From Calothrix sp. PCC 7103 (GTDB taxonomy: Bacteria; Cyanobacteriota; Cyanobacteriia; Cyanobacteriales; Nostocaceae), in the NCBI RefSeq assembly GCF_000331305.1, contig NZ_KB217478.1, positions 1,967,679-2,031,678 of the forward strand: 64,000 nt of DNA, written 5' to 3'. Positions 55,105 to 63,934 of the stretch are shown one piece after another (the first letter of the stretch is position 1; the number at the start of each line of letters is the position of its first letter). The position numbers were made by a program, and so were the translations under genes. Below the pieces are notes generated by a model. The model saw only the letters and a list, made by a program, of their open reading frames with translations, searched no databases and had not been told where the DNA came from.

Positions 55105-57261
55105 TTAATTAGTCAATTGTTCTTGTAATGGTGGGATTCTAATAATAAATGTTGTACCTTCACCCGGCGCCGAAAGGCATTGTATAGAGCCATTATGTTT
55201 TTGGGTAACTATTTGATGACAAATAGATAAACCCATACCTGTACCTTTACCGACTGGTTTAGTGCTAAAGAAAGGATCGAATATTTTAGCTAGTGCTTCT
55301 TTAGGGATTCCAATTCCGTTATCAGAAATGCAAATAGCTATGTTATTATTGTTTGTAAGTTCAGTGGCTATGTATATTGTCGGTTTATTATTTATCGAGT
55401 TGTTTACTAGTGATGCGTTGGTAATTAAAGATTTATCAAATGCATCGATTGCGTTAGTTAGAAGATTCAAAAATACTTGATTCAACTGTCCTGCATAACA
55501 TTCAATTAAAGGTAAATCACCGTACTCTTTAACTACTTCAATATGGAGACGATTATTTTGTTTGAGACGATGTTCTAATATCATTAAAGAACTATCAATA
55601 CCTTCGTGTATATTAACTTTTTTATACTCTGCTTCGTCCATTCTGGAAAAATTACGCAGGGAAAGGACTATTTTTTTGATACGGTCTGCCCCAATTTTGA
55701 TAGATTTAAGTAATTTGGGCAAATCTTCCATTATATATTCTAGTTCGGTAGTTTCAATTTGAGGTATACTTTGATTATTTATAATTGAACGATTTAAATT
55801 TTCTTGGTAAGCGATAATTAAGTTAAATAAGTATTGAACATATTCACGCGCAGGTTCAATATTCCCATATATAAAACTAATCGGGTTATTTATTTCATGT
55901 GCAATTCCTGCTACGAGTTGTCCTAAAGATGACATTTTTTCATTGTGAATAAATTGGGTTTGTGTACGCTGTATTTCTTGAAGCGCATTTGCTAATTCTT
56001 GTGATTGCTGTTTTATTTTTTCTTGCGCTAGTTTTTGCTCGGTAATATCAATAAATATGCCATTATGCAATGCATGTCTAGATTTTTCTCCAACTGGTTC
56101 AGATTGACCGTAAATCCACTTTTGCTTACCAGAACGAGTAATAATGCGAAATTCATAAACCCAAGGTGCATGTTGATGTACAGCAGAGTTTATAGAAAAT
56201 ATTAATGAAGTAAAATCTTCTGGATGAATCAAAGGCAAAATAGGATTACTCCCTTCTGTAAGCTCTGATTCATCTAACTCAAATATCATTTGAGCTTTAG
56301 AGCTTAAATAATTAAAATGTGATTCTCCAGTTTTTAAGTCAAACTCATGCTGATAAATTGTTCCAGGTACTAAGCTATTGATATTAATCAGACGTTGTTC
56401 TCGTTCTCTCAATGCAATTTCTGCTTGCTTACGCTCGCTAATATCACGCACAACTGCTAAAAGGTGAGGTTTTCCACTATAAATACATCTACTAGCGTTA
56501 ACTTCCACGTCAAAATTAGTACCGTCTTTACGTATATCAACAGCTTGGCACCTATAATCATTCCCATTTCTAACAGTTTCCATAAATTGCTCAAATTTAT
56601 GCTGGGAGTCAGGATGAATGTATGCTGTTGGTGGTAATTTAATAAATTCGTCGTAAGAATAACCGTGCATTTTACAAGTTGCAGGATTAACTTCTACTAA
56701 ATTTGCTGTTTCCATATCGAAAATGAATATTCCGTCGGTGACAGCTTCAAAAATATTACGGTATTCTATAGCTTTTTTTTCGAGTGCTTTTTTCGTTGCC
56801 ATCTCGACTGTAACATCACGTGAAATACCCACAGTCATGACAACTTCGCCATTTTCATTGTGTACAGCAGATTTTGTGGTATTCAAGATACGCACTTTTC
56901 TATCATGTCTTAACGCGCGTTCTTTGGGAATAACTAGAGTTTGTCCGGTTTCAAAAACATACTGATCGTCTTTTATGTATTTTTGCGTATGTTCGGGTTC
57001 ATCAAAAGGTATATCAGTAATACCTTGTAACTCATCCTTGGTCATGCCATAAAATTCACAAAATGCTTTATTCGCCCATATAATTTGTGAATCGGCGCCT
57101 TTAATTAGAACCAAGTCATTGATAGCATCTAATATTTGATGATATGTACTTTCTGTCTGGCGTAGTGCTGCTTCTAACTGCGTTTGCTGTGAGAAGGCGG
57201 TTTCTAGCTCAGAAATGCGCGCTTGCAAAGTATTTAATTTATGAAGCAGTTCAGTAGACAT
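55105..57261 (-). CDS. PAS-domain sensor histidine kinase, 718 aa
   Basis: Soluble hybrid-free histidine kinase with an N-terminal coiled coil (1-36), three PAS domains (about 38-150, 165-275 and 290-408, the last two with PAC ends ISERKQAE and ITEQKLAQ), a HisKA domain with His455 in [12 protein letters not shown], and HATPase motifs (DNGIGIP, GKGTGMGLSI). No membrane segment, so it senses an internal signal. The kinase core is close to that of the giant kinase at 5733 (both have [10 protein letters not shown] and GNIEPA), indicating shared ancestry. No partner regulator adjacent. Confidence 0.92.
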   Translation of the reverse strand: MSTELLHKLNTLQARISELETAFSQQTQLEAALRQTESTYHQILDAINDLVLIKGADSQIIWANKAFCEFYGMTKDELQGITDIPFDEPEHTQKYIKDDQYVFETGQTLVIPKERALRHDRKVRILNTTKSAVHNENGEVVMTVGISRDVTVEMATKKALEKKAIEYRNIFEAVTDGIFIFDMETANLVEVNPATCKMHGYSYDEFIKLPPTAYIHPDSQHKFEQFMETVRNGNDYRCQAVDIRKDGTNFDVEVNASRCIYSGKPHLLAVVRDISERKQAEIALREREQRLININSLVPGTIYQHEFDLKTGESHFNYLSSKAQMIFELDESELTEGSNPILPLIHPEDFTSLIFSINSAVHQHAPWVYEFRIITRSGKQKWIYGQSEPVGEKSRHALHNGIFIDITEQKLAQEKIKQQSQELANALQEIQRTQTQFIHNEKMSSLGQLVAGIAHEINNPISFIYGNIEPAREYVQYLFNLIIAYQENLNRSIINNQSIPQIETTELEYIMEDLPKLLKSIKIGADRIKKIVLSLRNFSRMDEAEYKKVNIHEGIDSSLMILEHRLKQNNRLHIEVVKEYGDLPLIECYAGQLNQVFLNLLTNAIDAFDKSLITNASLVNNSINNKPTIYIATELTNNNNIAICISDNGIGIPKEALAKIFDPFFSTKPVGKGTGMGLSICHQIVTQKHNGSIQCLSAPGEGTTFIIRIPPLQEQLTN

Positions 57262-57551
57262 AATAGCACACTCAAATATTTTTTTGCTATGAAAGCTTAT
57301 TTATAGAGTGCCCAGGTTTTAAGCAAAATACACATAATAGCGTAAATCTTCATTGATAAAGCTGGATGGGAGAGGAAAAAACAGGTTGTTTCAAATAATG
57401 AAACGACATAGGGACTTGGACAAAGTATGGCTTAAGGTAGAAGCGAATATACGTATCGCAGTTCAAACAGTCTTAATACCCGTGCAACAAAAGCTTCACA
57501 ACGAGTATCTAGATTGGAAGTACTTCTTCTAAAATATATCGCTTACACCAA

Positions 57552-58808
57552 ATGTTAAACAAAGAACCAAACGACCAATATAGTAACGAAAGTAACAAAT
57601 CAAATAATCAAACTCTCAGTTCTAAGGGTCATCGACTTTGGGGAAGAGCTATTTTTAATCTATCCCTGGTATTAGTCGGGTCAGGTATGACGCTCGCAGG
57701 TGGTTATATTGCTGGAAACCAACAAAAAGATGCATCGAATCTTGTTGTTGGGTCGGTGAAAGCTGCTTCTGCACCCGTTGGGGAGGCAAATTTTGTAACC
57801 AACGTTGTGAACAAAGTTGGACCTGCGGTTGTTCGGATAGATTCTGCGCGTACCGTCAAAGCTTCGTTACCTGATGAATTCAATGACCCGTTTTTCCGTC
57901 GCTTTTTTGGCGCCCAAGGACAAATTCCTTCGCAAAAGCGAGTCGAGCGTGGTACAGGTTCAGGGTTTATACTCAGTGCAGATGGTCGCATTTTGACGAA
58001 TGCCCATGTAATTGACGGCGCCGATACAGTAAAAGTAACGTTAAAAGATGGTCGTAGTTTTCAAGGTAAAGTTATTGGTAAAGACGAATTAACTGATGTT
58101 GCGGTTGTAAAGATTCAGGCAAACAACTTACCAACAGTAACAATTGGAAATTCCGACCAACTGCAAGCTGGTGAATCAGCTATTGCCATTGGTAATCCGC
58201 TTGGTTTGGATAATACAGTTACTACAGGGGTAATTAGTGCTACTGGTCGTAGTAGTAATTCAATTGGCGCCCAAGATAAGCGTGTTAGTTACATTCAAAC
58301 CGATGCAGCAATTAACCCAGGTAACTCAGGTGGTCCATTGCTCAACTCTAGGGGTGAAGTTGTGGGGATGAATACCGCTATTATTCAAGGAGCGCAAGGT
58401 TTAGGATTTGCAATTCCAATTGCCACAGCACAGCGCATCTCGAACCAATTAATTGCAACAGGTAAGGTTCAACATCCTTACTTGGGTATTCAAATGCAAG
58501 CTTTAAGCCCAGAGTTAAAAGAAAATATTAACTCTGACCCTAATAGCGGTTTAAATGTTGACAGCGATAAAGGTGTTTTGATACGTCGGGTAGTTCCCAA
58601 CTCTCCCGCAGCGCAAGCAGGAATTCGTGCAGGTGACATTATTGAAAAACTCAATGGTCAACCCGTCGCTGATGCATCGAGCGTTCAAAAAGTCGTCGAA
58701 GATAGCAAAATCGGCGCCGATTTACGTATGGATGTACGTCGCAACGGTCAAAATGTAGTTATTTCTGTTCGTCCTGGAGCTTTCCCAACTCAAGCACAAC
58801 CACAATAA
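57552..58808 (+). CDS. HtrA/DegP-type serine protease (HhoA/HhoB/HtrA group), 418 aa
   Basis: Periplasmic or thylakoid-lumen quality-control protease. A membrane anchor lies near residues 35-54, followed by a trypsin-like domain with His152 (LTNAHVID), Asp182 (ELTDVAVV) and Ser259 (NPGNSGGPL), then one PDZ domain (about 305-405, GVLIRRVVPNSPAAQAGIRAGDII). It cannot be assigned to HhoA, HhoB or HtrA by sight. Start ATG 57552 gives the usual cytoplasmic tail before the anchor. Confidence 0.93.
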   Translation: MLNKEPNDQYSNESNKSNNQTLSSKGHRLWGRAIFNLSLVLVGSGMTLAGGYIAGNQQKDASNLVVGSVKAASAPVGEANFVTNVVNKVGPAVVRIDSARTVKASLPDEFNDPFFRRFFGAQGQIPSQKRVERGTGSGFILSADGRILTNAHVIDGADTVKVTLKDGRSFQGKVIGKDELTDVAVVKIQANNLPTVTIGNSDQLQAGESAIAIGNPLGLDNTVTTGVISATGRSSNSIGAQDKRVSYIQTDAAINPGNSGGPLLNSRGEVVGMNTAIIQGAQGLGFAIPIATAQRISNQLIATGKVQHPYLGIQMQALSPELKENINSDPNSGLNVDSDKGVLIRRVVPNSPAAQAGIRAGDIIEKLNGQPVADASSVQKVVEDSKIGADLRMDVRRNGQNVVISVRPGAFPTQAQPQ

Positions 58809-58838
58809 CAATTACCTACGGTACACTCAGTGAACGCA

Positions 58839-58867
58839 ATGATGTAGAGACGTTACTCTACATCATT
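58839..58867. terminator. Hairpin after the HtrA gene
   Basis: AATGATGTAGA (58839-58849) pairs exactly with TCTACATCATT (58857-58867). It contains a GTAGAGAC half-site, linking it to the palindrome family. No strong T-run. Confidence 0.55.
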
Positions 58868-59100
58868 GTAATTTTAAATACGCTCAAACTCTAGAATCGC
58901 TCAATATGTCAAGGTAAACGAGATAAGTAAATCTTATATTTTGCATTAGTTTTTTATTGTCAAGTACTCTTGCTAAATTGTTACAAAAATTTTAATATCT
59001 TAACAAAACAAACCCTGTTTATGACAAAAACCTGGTTTATAAGGTTTTAAGTTGTAAATATAGTAAAAGCTTTATTAATTATTACATTTTCTCCCAATCT

Positions 59101-59131
59101 CCTCGATTCACTCAAAGAATCGAGGTTTTTT
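59101..59131 (+). terminator. Strong Rho-independent terminator with no obvious gene
   Basis: CCTCGATTC, seven-base loop, GAATCGAGG (59117-59125), then six T. It lies 290 bp after the HtrA stop. Either the HtrA transcript has a long 3' tail or a small RNA from 58.9-59.1 kb ends here. Confidence 0.8.
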
Positions 59132-59320
59132 GTCTATTTCAAAGAAACCGGGTTTCTAGGATTTGAGGTTTTTTGAAGCGCTATCTATCGTCAAATTTTA
59201 TTTTTGTAATGGAAATAAATCTAAGCTTTATAGCATACCAATAGGGTTACAAATAATATCAAACGGGTGGTGTGCAAGAAGACGGGGCAAAATCCAAAAC
59301 AAAGTGTAAAGCAGAAATTG

Positions 59321-59596
59321 CTAATTCAGGTATAGTGACAAGCTTAAAGCAAGAACGGCGCCTGCGACAGGAACAGCTGTGCCAAACTCTAATCTACGCT
59401 TTTTGAGAATCTCAAGCACAGAGATTGGAATGATGAGGGGCCACAGAATAGTAGTGATGCAACACATAACGAAAGATAAGAAAGTATCTTCTACAGACGA
59501 ACTGGGGTGACGCAACGCAAATATTATCCAATTAAAGAAAAAGCAGAAGGTCACTAGCACATAACTAATAAACATAATCAGTTCAGTTTTGTTCAC
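59321..59596 (-). CDS. Hypothetical small membrane protein, 91 aa
   Basis: Three predicted membrane helices (about 8-28, 40-62, 73-90) and a short polar loop (RHPSSSVEDT). No recognised family. The start ATG 59596 gives MNKTELIMFISYVLVTF. Isolated in a gene-poor stretch; function unknown. Confidence 0.6.
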   Translation of the reverse strand: MNKTELIMFISYVLVTFCFFFNWIIFALRHPSSSVEDTFLSFVMCCITTILWPLIIPISVLEILKKRRLEFGTAVPVAGAVLALSLSLYLN

Positions 59597-60318
59597 CGTG
59601 GACTCTCCTTAATATTGTGGTATTGACATCAGATAGAAGGCGAAATTAGCTGTATTGAACATATACGCGCTTATTGAATAGATGTTAGTTGAATTCTTGA
59701 GACTAATAAATCAGTACATTCACTTATTTTAACTCACTATACATCAATCCAAAATTATACTTGTTGACTTATTTTTACTTAACTAACTTTTAGTCTAAAA
59801 TTTACAAGGACAAAGTGTAAATATCATCATCTAATTAGTTTTGGATAATAATCGGTCAAATTCTTACTTACAAAGACTTATGTCGTCAAAAATACTTCAT
59901 ATTAGCTTTATATTTCATTCAAAAAAACCTGTATAATTTGTATTATTTTTTTCAACCAAAATAGTAATAACATGTAGTTACTGAATACTCTCTTCGTAAA
60001 TAAAGAGACTAGACAGGATGAAAATAATAGTTATAATTACATCTTGAGAAGGTATTAAAGATATTTTTTTCCTTGCCGAAAATCATTAGTAATGCTTATA
60101 CATGCAGTGTGGTGTTACGTGAGTTACCAATTACACAACATAAACACTATTAAACAATTAACTTGATAGTATTATACAAAATCAATCATATGTTCAAGTT
60201 CTTGCCGAGCTTGAAAAAGGTTTGTAATAATAAATGCTAACTATAGATTTGTTGTATTGAAAATGAACGAAGCAAGGTTATTTAGGTAATGGAGTTGACT
60301 TGACTTAAAAGGCGCCAG
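59597..60318. other. AT-rich intergenic region, about 720 bp
   Basis: Very AT-rich, no open frame of note. Isolated promoter-like boxes occur (TTGACT at 59763; TATAAT near 59933) but no convincing pair. No tRNA or clear hairpin. May carry an untranslated RNA or just regulatory sequence. Confidence 0.35.
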
Positions 60319-60420
60319 TTAATCGTGATAGTTGTCGTGTGGAAATAGGTAGGCAAGGGCAGCCCAACCAGATACAGTCAGTAGACTAACTAGAAATGCA
60401 GATAAGAACAAAGTGAACAT
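60319..60420 (-). CDS. Candidate small single-helix membrane protein, 33 aa
   Basis: Frame from ATG 60420 reads MFTLFLSAFLVSLLTVSGW, then AALAYLFPHDNYHD and stop: one membrane helix with a short acidic and His-containing tail, the profile of cyanobacterial photosystem or NDH-1 small subunits. It does not match any small subunit I know. No strong ribosome-binding site, so it is only a candidate. Confidence 0.4.
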   Translation of the reverse strand: MFTLFLSAFLVSLLTVSGWAALAYLFPHDNYHD

Positions 60421-60578
60421 AGGATTAGCCAAATAGATTAGGTAATGAGTCATTAGCGCCAAGCTTTGGTTTTATCTTTAAATTCTCTTTAGCACTATAT
60501 TCCCAAGCTACCAATCAGATATGACATCGCTATGGCCACCCTATGTCAATAGCTTGTAGATAAGATAGTTGAAGATAC

Positions 60579-61685
60579 TTAATATGCTGGAAGTAAAGAA
60601 AAGCGAAATGTGCTACCAATACCTAATTCGCTATCAACTTCGATTTTACCACCTTGTAATTCAACTAAGCGACGGGTAATAGCAAGCCCAATTCCTGTTC
60701 CTCCTGAGTTACGGTTACGCGATTTATCCGCACGCCAAAAGCGTTCAAACACATGGGGTAAGTCTTGGGTTGCAATTCCTACTCCTGTATCTACCACTGC
60801 AATCCACAGTTGTTCATCAAACCATGTACGTATAGAAATTGAACCGCTACAAGTATAACGAATGGCATTACCAATTAAGTTGATTAATATTTGTTCGGTG
60901 CGGTCGATGTCAGCGAGTACAAGCGGTATTGATGGCGAAGACTCTAAAAGCAAAACTGGGCCATCATCAAGTAGCTGGTCTTTGAATCTTTGTACAAGTG
61001 ATTCAAGTAATGGGTATACATTAACTGGTTTGATATTAGTTGGTAGATAACCTGCTTCTGCTTTTGAAAGTTCTTGCAAATCGTTGACTAATCTTTCCAG
61101 GCGCCTGGTTTCTTTTATCAACTGCTGGTAAACTTGCTGTTGTTCATCGATACGTCCATCAGCAAGTTCTTCTAAGTATCCACGTACTACTGTGAGTGGG
61201 GTTCTAAGTTCATGGGTCATATCGCTAACTAAATCACGGCGCCGAACCTCAACATCTTGGATACTAGCAGCCATGCGATTAAAACTACTTCCCAAACGAT
61301 TAAATTCAGGAATATCTGACAGGGGTAGTCGCGCATTAAATTGTCCAGCAGCAAATTTTTGGGTGATAGACTCCATTTCAGTTAGCTGCTGCATTATTCG
61401 TAGAGAAACCCAATAACTCAATCCCCCAGCAGCACTGGCGCCAACTAACAATGACCAGAGATTACTACTTTGCCAAGCAGAGTCAAAAGAATGCACCAAG
61501 TCAGTTTTGATGTTGTCAATATTAAATCCTTTGCTCTCTAACCTTTGAAGATGCACCCCGAAATAGTGTGGTGATGAAATTTTGCTAATAACCACATAAC
61601 TTAATACACCAACTATCATGACTACAAGGTGCGAGAGAAACAGACGCGATGCTAAAGGCAAAGATTTTCGCTTACGCACTTTCAT
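60579..61685 (-). CDS. Membrane sensor histidine kinase (HAMP-HisKA-HATPase), 368 aa
   Basis: Sensor kinase with two membrane helices (about 13-33 and 78-98) around a short periplasmic loop of about 45 residues, a HAMP linker (about 98-150), HisKA with His158 in SDMTHELRTPLTV, and HATPase motifs ([26 protein letters not shown]). The start ATG 61685 gives a basic N-terminus (KVRKRKS). Lies 42 bp after the response regulator on the same strand; the two form a two-component system. Confidence 0.93.
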   Translation of the reverse strand: MKVRKRKSLPLASRLFLSHLVVMIVGVLSYVVISKISSPHYFGVHLQRLESKGFNIDNIKTDLVHSFDSAWQSSNLWSLLVGASAAGGLSYWVSLRIMQQLTEMESITQKFAAGQFNARLPLSDIPEFNRLGSSFNRMAASIQDVEVRRRDLVSDMTHELRTPLTVVRGYLEELADGRIDEQQQVYQQLIKETRRLERLVNDLQELSKAEAGYLPTNIKPVNVYPLLESLVQRFKDQLLDDGPVLLLESSPSIPLVLADIDRTEQILINLIGNAIRYTCSGSISIRTWFDEQLWIAVVDTGVGIATQDLPHVFERFWRADKSRNRNSGGTGIGLAITRRLVELQGGKIEVDSELGIGSTFRFSLLPAY

Positions 61686-61727
61686 TATTTTTTTATGTTT
61701 AATTTTTAATTTTTTAGGGTAAAAATT

Positions 61728-62435
61728 CTAAGGTGCGGTATCTTCAAATTTATATCCAACTCCAACAACAGTTTTGATAAAAGTTGGATTTGCGGGGTCT
61801 GGTTCAATTTTCTTTCGCAAGCGTGCTACATGGGTATCTACAACTCGCTCATCTCCAAAGAAATTATCGCCCCAGAGCTTATCAATTAATTGACTACGGT
61901 TCCAAACACGACCAGGGTTACTGAGTAAAGTACTTAGAAGATTAAACTCTAAAGTTGTTAAATCTAGTTCTCCAACTGGCTTTGAGTCAAGCAAACGGTT
62001 AGCGATGCGTTGCTCTAAATCAACTAAAAAATGCTTAGTGCGGTGTTCTTGTCGCTGTACTGAGGAGCGCATACTGCGACGTAACAGCGCTCTCGTGCGT
62101 GCCACAAGTTCTCTAGGGCTGAATGGTTTTGCCATGTAATCATCGGCGCCTGTAGAAAGGCCAATTACACGATCAATTTCTTCTGCCTTAGCAGTCAATA
62201 TCATTATATATGGGTCTTTGGCGCCAGGTTTTTGGCGAATACGCGCGCAAACCTCAAGTCCATCAAGTCCAGGAATCATTAAATCCAGAATAATTAAATC
62301 GGGTGGAAGTTCTGTAAACATTCGTAACGCGGTTACGCCATCGCGACTGACACGACAAGAAAACCCTTCTTTTTCGAGAGTCAGTTGGATTAACTGAGCA
62401 ATTTCTGCTTCGTCTTCAACAATTAAAATATCCAT
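61728..62435 (-). CDS. OmpR/PhoB-family response regulator, 235 aa
   Basis: Receiver domain with the acidic pocket (VEDEAE), phospho-acceptor Asp51 (IILDLMIPG), Thr/Lys switch residues (LTAKAEE, AKPFSPRE), then a winged-helix DNA-binding domain (LTTLEFNLLSTLLSNPGRVW, VDTHVARLRKKIEPDP, VVGVGYKFE). First gene of the regulator-kinase operon. Target genes and signal cannot be inferred from this window. Confidence 0.95.
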   Translation of the reverse strand: MDILIVEDEAEIAQLIQLTLEKEGFSCRVSRDGVTALRMFTELPPDLIILDLMIPGLDGLEVCARIRQKPGAKDPYIMILTAKAEEIDRVIGLSTGADDYMAKPFSPRELVARTRALLRRSMRSSVQRQEHRTKHFLVDLEQRIANRLLDSKPVGELDLTTLEFNLLSTLLSNPGRVWNRSQLIDKLWGDNFFGDERVVDTHVARLRKKIEPDPANPTFIKTVVGVGYKFEDTAP

Positions 62436-62669
62436 TCAAGTTTAAGGCAATTCTGTACAAGGCAGCGTCTTAAATCGCGGTTTTATTGTAATCTATAAAT
62501 CTCAAGTAGTCGTGTATTAGAACTTATTTTTGTTTTTCTCTTGAAGATTATGTAGAAATATTGCGAAAATTTAAAGATTTTAAGTTTTTATCGTGTAGAT
62601 AAGAAATCGCGGTTAGCTTTGAAGAAAGAAATTTTCACTCACAAAAATTTTGTTACCTACTATACACTT

Positions 62670-62825
62670 ATGAATTCTTGTCCCTGTTGTTCTGACAGAC
62701 TTTTGCGACACGTCCGAAAGACTGAAGTTTACTGGTTCTGTCGTAACTGTCGCCAAGTTATGCCTGTGCTAATCTGGAAAAAACACGCATCTTCATTAGA
62801 ATCAGTAAAGACTATAACCAGCTAG
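62670..62825 (+). CDS. Small zinc-ribbon protein, 51 aa
   Basis: Two CxxC pairs, CPCC near residue 4-7 and CRNC near 25-28, on a short basic protein (SDRLLRHVRKTEVYWFCRNCRQVMP). The ATG at 62670 sits right before the first pair; an upstream ATG at 62619 would add 17 residues and is less likely. Such tiny Zn-ribbons are common in cyanobacteria; function unknown. Divergent from the response regulator, about 230 bp apart. Confidence 0.65.
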   Translation: MNSCPCCSDRLLRHVRKTEVYWFCRNCRQVMPVLIWKKHASSLESVKTITS

Positions 62826-62835
62826 TTGACTTAAT

Positions 62836-63702
62836 TTAAGATGCTTCGCTTTCTAGAACAGCTTTGGCTTTGAGAAGTTGTTGACGGTGTTCGTCGCTAA
62901 GAGTTGGGTATTCCAAATCGAGTTGTTTGAGCTTGCTACAAATAATGTCGGCAACTGCAAGACGTGCAAACCACTTGTGATTACTTGGGATAATATGCCA
63001 AGGCGCCCAGTCTGTACTAGTATGATTGAATACGTCCTCATAAGCTTCCATATAATCGTCCCAATATGCGCGTTCTTCAACGTCGCTCATAGAAAACTTC
63101 CAATTTTTTTCAGGCAATTCAATTCGCCGCAAAAACCGCCTTTTTTGTTCAGATTTTGATATATTTAGAAAAAATTTGAGAATAACAGTACCATTGTTTG
63201 TCAAGTATTTTTCATAATTATTAATATCCTCAAATCGCTGTTTCCATATTTTTTTACCTGGTGAATGAGGCAAACGCTCGTTTAGCAGAATATGAGGATG
63301 AACACGAGCAATTAGTACTTCTTCGTAATACGAACGATTAAAAATACCAATTCGACCGCGTTCGGGTAGAGCTTTTGTACTGCGCCATAAAAAATCATGG
63401 TCTAATTCTTCTGTACTTGGAGACTTAAAGCTGTAAACTTGACACCCTTGAGGATTAATTCCTGACATCACATGTTTTATTGTACTGTCTTTGCCTGCTG
63501 CGTCCATTGCTTGGAATATTATTAATAGAGCGTATTGATCATGAGCATAGAGAATATCTTGGTATTTTCCTATTCGCTCGATACCTACTCGTAGTTTTTC
63601 CGAAGCATCGGTTTTATCTCCATATTGCGCTGTGTATTCAGGATCACAATCTTTGAGAGAAAATTTGGCGCCTGGTTTTGCAATAAAATTGTCGTGGTTC
63701 AT
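62836..63702 (-). CDS. Polyphosphate kinase 2 (PPK2) family protein, 288 aa
   Basis: Polyphosphate:nucleotide phosphotransferase using polyphosphate to phosphorylate nucleotides. Walker A MDAAGKDS (residues 66-73), the PPK2 signature IGIFNRSYYEEVLIARVHP, and Walker B-like segments. Length near 290 matches one-domain PPK2. The class (I, II or III; ADP or AMP as acceptor) cannot be set from sight. Single gene. Confidence 0.92.
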   Translation of the reverse strand: MNHDNFIAKPGAKFSLKDCDPEYTAQYGDKTDASEKLRVGIERIGKYQDILYAHDQYALLIIFQAMDAAGKDSTIKHVMSGINPQGCQVYSFKSPSTEELDHDFLWRSTKALPERGRIGIFNRSYYEEVLIARVHPHILLNERLPHSPGKKIWKQRFEDINNYEKYLTNNGTVILKFFLNISKSEQKRRFLRRIELPEKNWKFSMSDVEERAYWDDYMEAYEDVFNHTSTDWAPWHIIPSNHKWFARLAVADIICSKLKQLDLEYPTLSDEHRQQLLKAKAVLESEAS

Positions 63703-63839
63703 ATTATGCCTTAGAGTGGGTCAGGTTTACATATGCCCAATTCTTGTAACTTGATTCTTACATCATCCCACTCGGCGCCGCAGTAATAGTACTTTTTATC
63801 AAGAATGTTCGCTAGGTAGTAAATAATTTTTCTTTTCTC

Positions 63840-63920
63840 TTGTGGAGCGGGCATCCTACCCACCCAGTAAGTAATGTGTGAGAAATGTATGGGACGGGCA
63901 AGGATGCCTATCCTACAAGG
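63840..63920. repeat. TGGAGCGGGCATCCTACCCA / GGGACGGGCAAGGATGCC repeat pair
   Basis: CTTGTGGAGCGGGCATCCTA and the inverted GGGACGGGCAAGGATGCCTA about 50 bp later; same family as the single hairpin at 22551. Could form a long stem between PPK2 and the gene at the right edge. Confidence 0.5.
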
Positions 63921-63934
63921 ATGGTTAATTATGT

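Noticed and set aside
59143-59157. Palindrome AGAAACCGGGTTTCT as a transcription-factor operator
   Set aside because: The same sequence recurs at gene ends and as part of a 66-bp repeat, so it is a dispersed repeat.
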